From Lentimicrobium sp. (GTDB lineage Bacteria > Bacteroidota > Bacteroidia > Bacteroidales > Lentimicrobiaceae): DNA of 64,000 nt. The notes below the pieces were generated by a model. The model ran no database searches. It had not been told where the DNA came from and worked only from the letters and a program-made list of their open reading frames with translations. Positions 59,816 to 64,000 of the stretch are shown here, piece by piece; within the stretch, counting starts at the first letter, position 1; every line of letters starts with the position of its first letter. The stretch is from NCBI GenBank assembly GCA_019429275.1, contig JAHYJC010000004.1, positions 1-64,000 on the forward strand. The letters run 5' to 3'. Both the position numbers and the translations under genes were made by a program.

Positions 59816-61486
59816 ATGAACAAATATCCTCTGCTATCGCTTTGTTTTACTCTTTATCTGGGAGTTGCTTCTTCTCAGGAATATCAAACTAATTGAAGTT
59901 CAATGCCTGAAAATAAGAGCGTGTCAATAATTTTTGAATCCTCCAATCTTCCCATATTTTTTATTGACACTTACGGAGAAGAAATTCCTGATGACCCCAA
60001 AATTCTGGTCGGGATGAAAATTATTGATAACGGACCCGGGGTTCGTAATTTTGTAGATGATTCTCCTGTTTATGATGGGAACGCAGGTTTTGAAATCAGG
60101 GAATCCAGTTCCCAGATGTTTTCTAAAAAGAGCTACGGATTTGAAACCTGGGATGCAAACGGCAACGATATTGATGTTTCGCTGTTAGGTATGCCCACAG
60201 AAGCTGACTGGATTCTCAATGCAAATTACGCTGATAAAACTTTCAACCGGAATGCATTGGCCTATCAGGTTTCTCAGAACATGGGGCATTATTCAACCAG
60301 GTATAAATTTGTAGAAGTAATAATTAATGAGGTAAATATGGGCATTTATTTGTTTTCTGAAAAGATCAAGCGCGATCCTAACAGATTAAATATTGCCAAA
60401 CTCAGTTCAAATCAGAACACCGGAGATGCAGTAACCGGAGGATATATATTTAAGGTTGACAAATCAACCGGCAGTGGAGGCGATGGTTGGACATCTGCAT
60501 TTCCTCCGCCGGTTCATCATTACGGGCAAACCATATTTTTTCAATATGAATATCCCAAAGCAGGAGATATCACCATACAGCAGAAGCAATATATTGCTGA
60601 ATATGTAAATACTTTCGAAACCGTTCTTGCAGGACCGGGTTTTGGAGATCCTGAAAATGGATTCAGAAAATATACCGATGAACTGTCGTTTATTGATTAT
60701 TTTCTGGTGAATGAAATCAGTAAGAATGTCGACGGATACCGGCTTAGCACCTTCCTTCATAAACAGCGCGAAAGCCTGGGCGGAAAAATCAGAATAGATC
60801 CTGTTTGGGATTATGATATTGCATGGCACAATGTCAATTATTGCGCGGGCGATGAACTCACAGGATGGGCTTATCAGTTTCCATGCAAAGGTGATTACTG
60901 GCAGGTGCCTTTTTGGTGGGGAAGAATGCTCGAAGACAGCACCTTTGCCAACAACCTGAGATGCCGCTGGGAAATGCTCCGCGGAAACCTGCTTAGTAAC
61001 CAATGGTTTGAAAGTTATATTGACAGTGTGGCACTTCTGCCGGATGAATCGCAGCAACGTAATTTTACGGTATGGCCAATACTGGGCGTTTATGTATGGC
61101 CGAACCCATGGCCTTGTCCTCCTACTTATTCAACTGAAATCGAGTCACTTAAAGACTGGATTTTTCAGCGACTCAAATGGCTCGACGTCAACCTTCCTGG
61201 CACTTGCTATACACTGAACACCAATACGTTGACAGTAAACCAATCCGGAATAAAATTGTTTCCAAACTCAGTTGGAGATTTGGTGCAAATGGGAAATTTG
61301 CCCGAAACAAACATTGTTTCGGAACTCGAAATAATTGATGCCTGTGGCCGGATTGTTTATCGCCGGCAAATCAAACTTGAGTCAGCAAATCATTTTTTAG
61401 ATGTTGGGTTCCTTAAAACCGGAATTTATACACTCAGAATATCTGATGGAAAGACAATGAATTTTTCCCGTTTTGTAAAGAAATAA
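59816..61486 (+). pseudogene. CotH-family secreted protein with C-terminal sorting domain, interrupted by in-frame TGA
   Basis: Translation from ATG 59816 gives a clear signal peptide (MNKYPLLSLCFTLYLG..., ending ASSQ), then a TGA at 59894-59896, then the same frame continues for 529 codons. The main part is CotH-like: SSNLPIFFIDTYGEEIPDD, RESSSQMFSKKSYGFETWD, LLGMPTEADWILNANYADK, TGGYIFKVDK and RIDPVWDYDIAW. The last 80 residues (IKLFPNSVGDLVQ... LKTGIYTLRISDG) resemble the type IX secretion sorting domain. Starting at the internal ATG 59903 would leave out the signal peptide, so a working exported product needs readthrough, or this is a recent nonsense mutation or a sequence error. Confidence 0.8.
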
Positions 61487-61523
61487 GAACATAATTTATT
61501 TCTGCTCAAACATAAGGTGCAAA

Positions 61524-61562
61524 ATAATCTCTCTATAACATAAGAGATGGTTTTATTTTGCA
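61524..61562 (+). terminator. Possible weak terminator after the CotH gene
   Basis: ATCTCT (61527-61532) pairs with AGAGAT (61543-61548), followed by GGTTTTATTTTG. The stem is only 6 bp. Confidence 0.35.
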
Positions 61563-61599
61563 ATAGTGAAAATATGAAACTACTAAACAATTTAAAAAT

Positions 61600-64000
61600 A
61601 TGAAACGACTAATTCTTTTCCTGACTATGACTTATGGATTGTTGCAAGCGCAAATCCCGCAACAATATCAACTTCCCCCAAAAGAAATTCTTGAACTTGT
61701 TGACATTAAACCTCGGCCAATAATTCGCATTGATAGCCGGAATCAAGCTATGGTTTTGCTTGAAAGGCAGGTCTTCAAAACCCTTGAAGAAATGGCTGCC
61801 GATGAAATCAGACTGGCGGGACTGCGCATCAATCCGGCAACAAATGGCCCGGCAAGGGTAAATTTTACTTATGGAATTTCAATAATCGACATTAAAACAG
61901 GATATAAACCAGAAATTAAGGGACTTCCTGAAAAACTCATGATTTCAGATTTTTCATTTTCACCCGATGCTACACGGATTGCTTTTACCAATACGGTTGC
62001 TAACGGCATTGAACTCTGGACCATTCACCTGAAAACAGGGGAAGCCGAAAAACTTACATCTCCGGTGCTGAACGGCAGCATGGGATTTTCCTACGTTTGG
62101 ATGCCCGATTCTCAATCTCTGCTTGTGCTAACTGTACCCGAGGATCGCAGACCAGTTCCTGAAAACAGAGAAATGCCTTTAGGTCCGGCTGTTCAGGAGT
62201 CATCGGGTCGTAAGGCTCCGGTGAGAACCTATCAGGACCTGCTTCGCAATTCTGCAGATGAGGATTTGTTTGATTATTATACACTGTCGCTGGTTTTTAA
62301 AACTGATTTGCAGGGAAATCAGACTGAATTTCTGCCATCTGCCATCTACCGTTCCCTGAATTTTTCACCCGATGGTAAATTTCTATTGGTTCAGACCATC
62401 AGCAGGCCTTATTCCTATATCGTTCCATCTGGCCGTTTCCCAATGAATAATGCTATTTATAATTCTGAAGGAAAATTAATTATGGATCTTTATCATCGTC
62501 CCCTTATCGATGAAATACCCACAGGTTTTGATGCAGTGGAGGTTGGGAAAAGGAGTATTGGCTGGCGGGCTGATACACCGGCCATGCTATTCTGGGCCGA
62601 AGCCTGCGATGGTGGAGATCCGGCTGCCGAAGCTGAATACCGTGATGAAATTTATATGTTGAATGCTCCTTTTGATGGGGAGCCGGCACTTTTGGCTCAG
62701 ACTCTAAACCGCTTCAGGGGAATCAGCTGGGGAAATGAAAATATTGCTATCTTATACGACGGTTGGAGAAAAAACCGCCGTTCAATATCCTATCTGATTG
62801 ATCCATCTATCCGAAATGTGAATCCTCAAATAATTTTTGATCGGTCAACTGAAGATTATTATGGTAATCCGGGGACTTTTTTGCTTAAACAAAATGATTT
62901 TGATGCATTTACACTTTGGTTTTCAGCCGATGGTAAAAAGATTTTTCTGAGAGGCGAAGGTTATTCCCCCGAAGGAAATAAACCCTTTCTTGATGAATTT
63001 AATTTGAAAACATTCAAAACCAAACGTTTGTGGCAGGCCGATGGTTTAACCACCTATGAATCTATTATCAGGGTTGTGGATCCCGAAAATAAACTGCTGA
63101 TTACTTCAATTGAAGGCAAAACTCAGAATCCCAACTATTTTCTGCGAAAAGGTAATAAAATAAGCACATTGACTCAATTTCCAAACCCATATACTTCATT
63201 TATGAATGTGAGTAAAGAGTTGATTCGCTACAAACGTAACGATGGTGTTGATCTTTCTGCAACGCTTTATTTACCTGCGGGATATGTCAAAGATCGTGAT
63301 GGAAAACTACCTACCCTGATGTGGGCTTATCCCAGGGAGTTCAAAGATGCCCAACAAGCCGGACAACTCAAAGAATCACCGCATACTTTTGTTCGGTTGA
63401 ATTATGGTTCGCCGGTATTCTGGGCAGCAAGGGGATATGCAATTATTGATGATGCAGACTTTCCTGTTATTGGCGAAGGCGAAAATGAGCCGAATGACCG
63501 GTTTACTGAACAGCTTGTTGCAAATGCTGCTGCAGCCATAGATTATGCAGTTGCGCTGGGAGTTGCCGATTCCAGTAGAGTTGCCATTGGTGGCCATTCC
63601 TACGGCGCCTTTATGACGGCAAATCTGATGGCTCACAGTGATTTGTTTGCTGCAGGAATTGCCCGCAGCGGAGCGTATAACCGCACCCTGACTCCATTTG
63701 GATTTCAGGCCGAAGAAAGGACCTTTTGGGAAGCGTCAGAGGTTTATCTGAAAATGTCTCCGTTTGTGCATGCCGATAAAATCAATGAGCCGCTTTTGCT
63801 GATCCATGGTGAGGCAGATAATAACCCGGGGACATTCACATTACAGAGTGAACGTTTGTACGGAGCCATACAGGGACTGGGTGGCACGGCCCGGCTAGTG
63901 TTGCTTCCCTTCGAAAGCCATGGTTATAGCGCCAGGGAAAATGTACTTCACATGCTTTGGGAAACAGATGCATGGCTGGAAAAATACGTTAAGAACAAAA
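61600..64000 (+). CDS. S9-family serine peptidase (prolyl oligopeptidase type), 3' end outside window
   Basis: 800 codons from ATG 61600 to the window edge with no stop. A signal peptide (about 1-18, ending LQAQ) implies export. Residues about 90-540 are the beta-propeller, with repeats such as ISDFSFSPDATRIAFTN and LNFSPDGKFLLVQT. The C-terminal alpha/beta hydrolase domain has the full triad: Ser667 in GGHSYGAFM, Asp740 in HGEADNNPG, and His774 in FESHGYSAREN. The length and SYGAFM form fit the glutamyl endopeptidase-like S9 subgroup. Only a few residues should be missing. It follows the CotH gene by 113 bases in the same direction. Confidence 0.92.
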   Translation, partial: MKRLILFLTMTYGLLQAQIPQQYQLPPKEILELVDIKPRPIIRIDSRNQAMVLLERQVFKTLEEMAADEIRLAGLRINPATNGPARVNFTYGISIIDIKTGYKPEIKGLPEKLMISDFSFSPDATRIAFTNTVANGIELWTIHLKTGEAEKLTSPVLNGSMGFSYVWMPDSQSLLVLTVPEDRRPVPENREMPLGPAVQESSGRKAPVRTYQDLLRNSADEDLFDYYTLSLVFKTDLQGNQTEFLPSAIYRSLNFSPDGKFLLVQTISRPYSYIVPSGRFPMNNAIYNSEGKLIMDLYHRPLIDEIPTGFDAVEVGKRSIGWRADTPAMLFWAEACDGGDPAAEAEYRDEIYMLNAPFDGEPALLAQTLNRFRGISWGNENIAILYDGWRKNRRSISYLIDPSIRNVNPQIIFDRSTEDYYGNPGTFLLKQNDFDAFTLWFSADGKKIFLRGEGYSPEGNKPFLDEFNLKTFKTKRLWQADGLTTYESIIRVVDPENKLLITSIEGKTQNPNYFLRKGNKISTLTQFPNPYTSFMNVSKELIRYKRNDGVDLSATLYLPAGYVKDRDGKLPTLMWAYPREFKDAQQAGQLKESPHTFVRLNYGSPVFWAARGYAIIDDADFPVIGEGENEPNDRFTEQLVANAAAAIDYAVALGVADSSRVAIGGHSYGAFMTANLMAHSDLFAAGIARSGAYNRTLTPFGFQAEERTFWEASEVYLKMSPFVHADKINEPLLLIHGEADNNPGTFTLQSERLYGAIQGLGGTARLVLLPFESHGYSARENVLHMLWETDAWLEKYVKNK

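Noticed and set aside
59816-61486. TGA decoded as an amino acid through a changed genetic code
   Set aside because: Several neighbouring genes end with TGA overlapping the next ATG, so TGA is a stop here. Selenocysteine would need a stem-loop and Sec genes that I cannot show.

Overview
The window looks like a chromosomal segment of a Bacteroidota (Bacteroidetes) bacterium, probably Bacteroidales-like; the genus cannot be told from the sequence. Supporting signs: the gene run CBS - Omp85 - NAD kinase - DUF6089 - uppS - bamA - skp - skp; a probable type IX secretion sorting domain; TlpA/DUF4369-like, DUF2807 and SurA-type families common in this phylum; and repeated matches to the Bacteroidota -7 promoter element TAnnTTTG next to start codons. 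TGA is used as a normal stop in several ATGA gene overlaps, so the standard code applies. I saw no rRNA, tRNA or CRISPR array.

Layout. 1-583: 3' end of a group II intron (maturase C-terminus plus domains V and VI). 750-9508: minus-strand envelope block (two Skp/OmpH chaperones, BamA, UppS, DUF6089 protein, NAD kinase, single-POTRA Omp85 protein, CBS protein). 9660-11309: pdxJ and an alpha/beta hydrolase. 11384-13790: LiaF-like and PspC-like membrane proteins and tatC. 13888-19484: sulfur respiration operon psrABC plus two YeeE/YedE transporters and an odd rhodanese-like protein. 19730-23564: mazG - queA - THEP1-type NTPase - a membrane protein that looks like fused S and T parts of an ECF transporter. 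23744-32431: PagL-type deacylase, DUF2807 lipoprotein, proS, an aromatic-rich repeat lipoprotein, an OMPP1/FadL porin and a TPR protein. 32499-34481: zinc-ribbon coiled-coil protein and Nif3. 34649-39468: lpxK, punA, thioredoxin-like lipoprotein, lpxH, ppx. 39503-40645: DEAD-box helicase. 40951-44922: molybdenum cofactor genes moeA, moaA, moaC, a four-helix membrane protein and a MOSC-MoaB fusion. 45016-47268: aroC and aroA. 47651-48211: HD-domain protein. 48265-52464: TolC/MacB-type permease/HlyD export set without an ATPase. 52635-57866: moxR and three SurA-like periplasmic foldases. 57997-59466: guaB. 59816-64000: a CotH-type secreted protein interrupted by an in-frame TGA, and an S9 peptidase running off the end.

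How it fits together. Much of the window serves the envelope: lipid A synthesis and remodelling (lpxK, lpxH, pagL), undecaprenyl phosphate supply (uppS), outer-membrane protein assembly (bamA, skp, SurA-like proteins). The second theme is anaerobic sulfur metabolism. The Psr molybdoenzyme carries a twin-arginine signal, tatC lies just downstream of its operon, and cofactor genes occur about 20 kb away. The candidates for something new are the ECF-like/THEP1 pair in the queA operon, the cysteine-free rhodanese domain whose only cysteine is the penultimate residue, the stop-interrupted CotH gene, and the compact or fused Moco enzymes.
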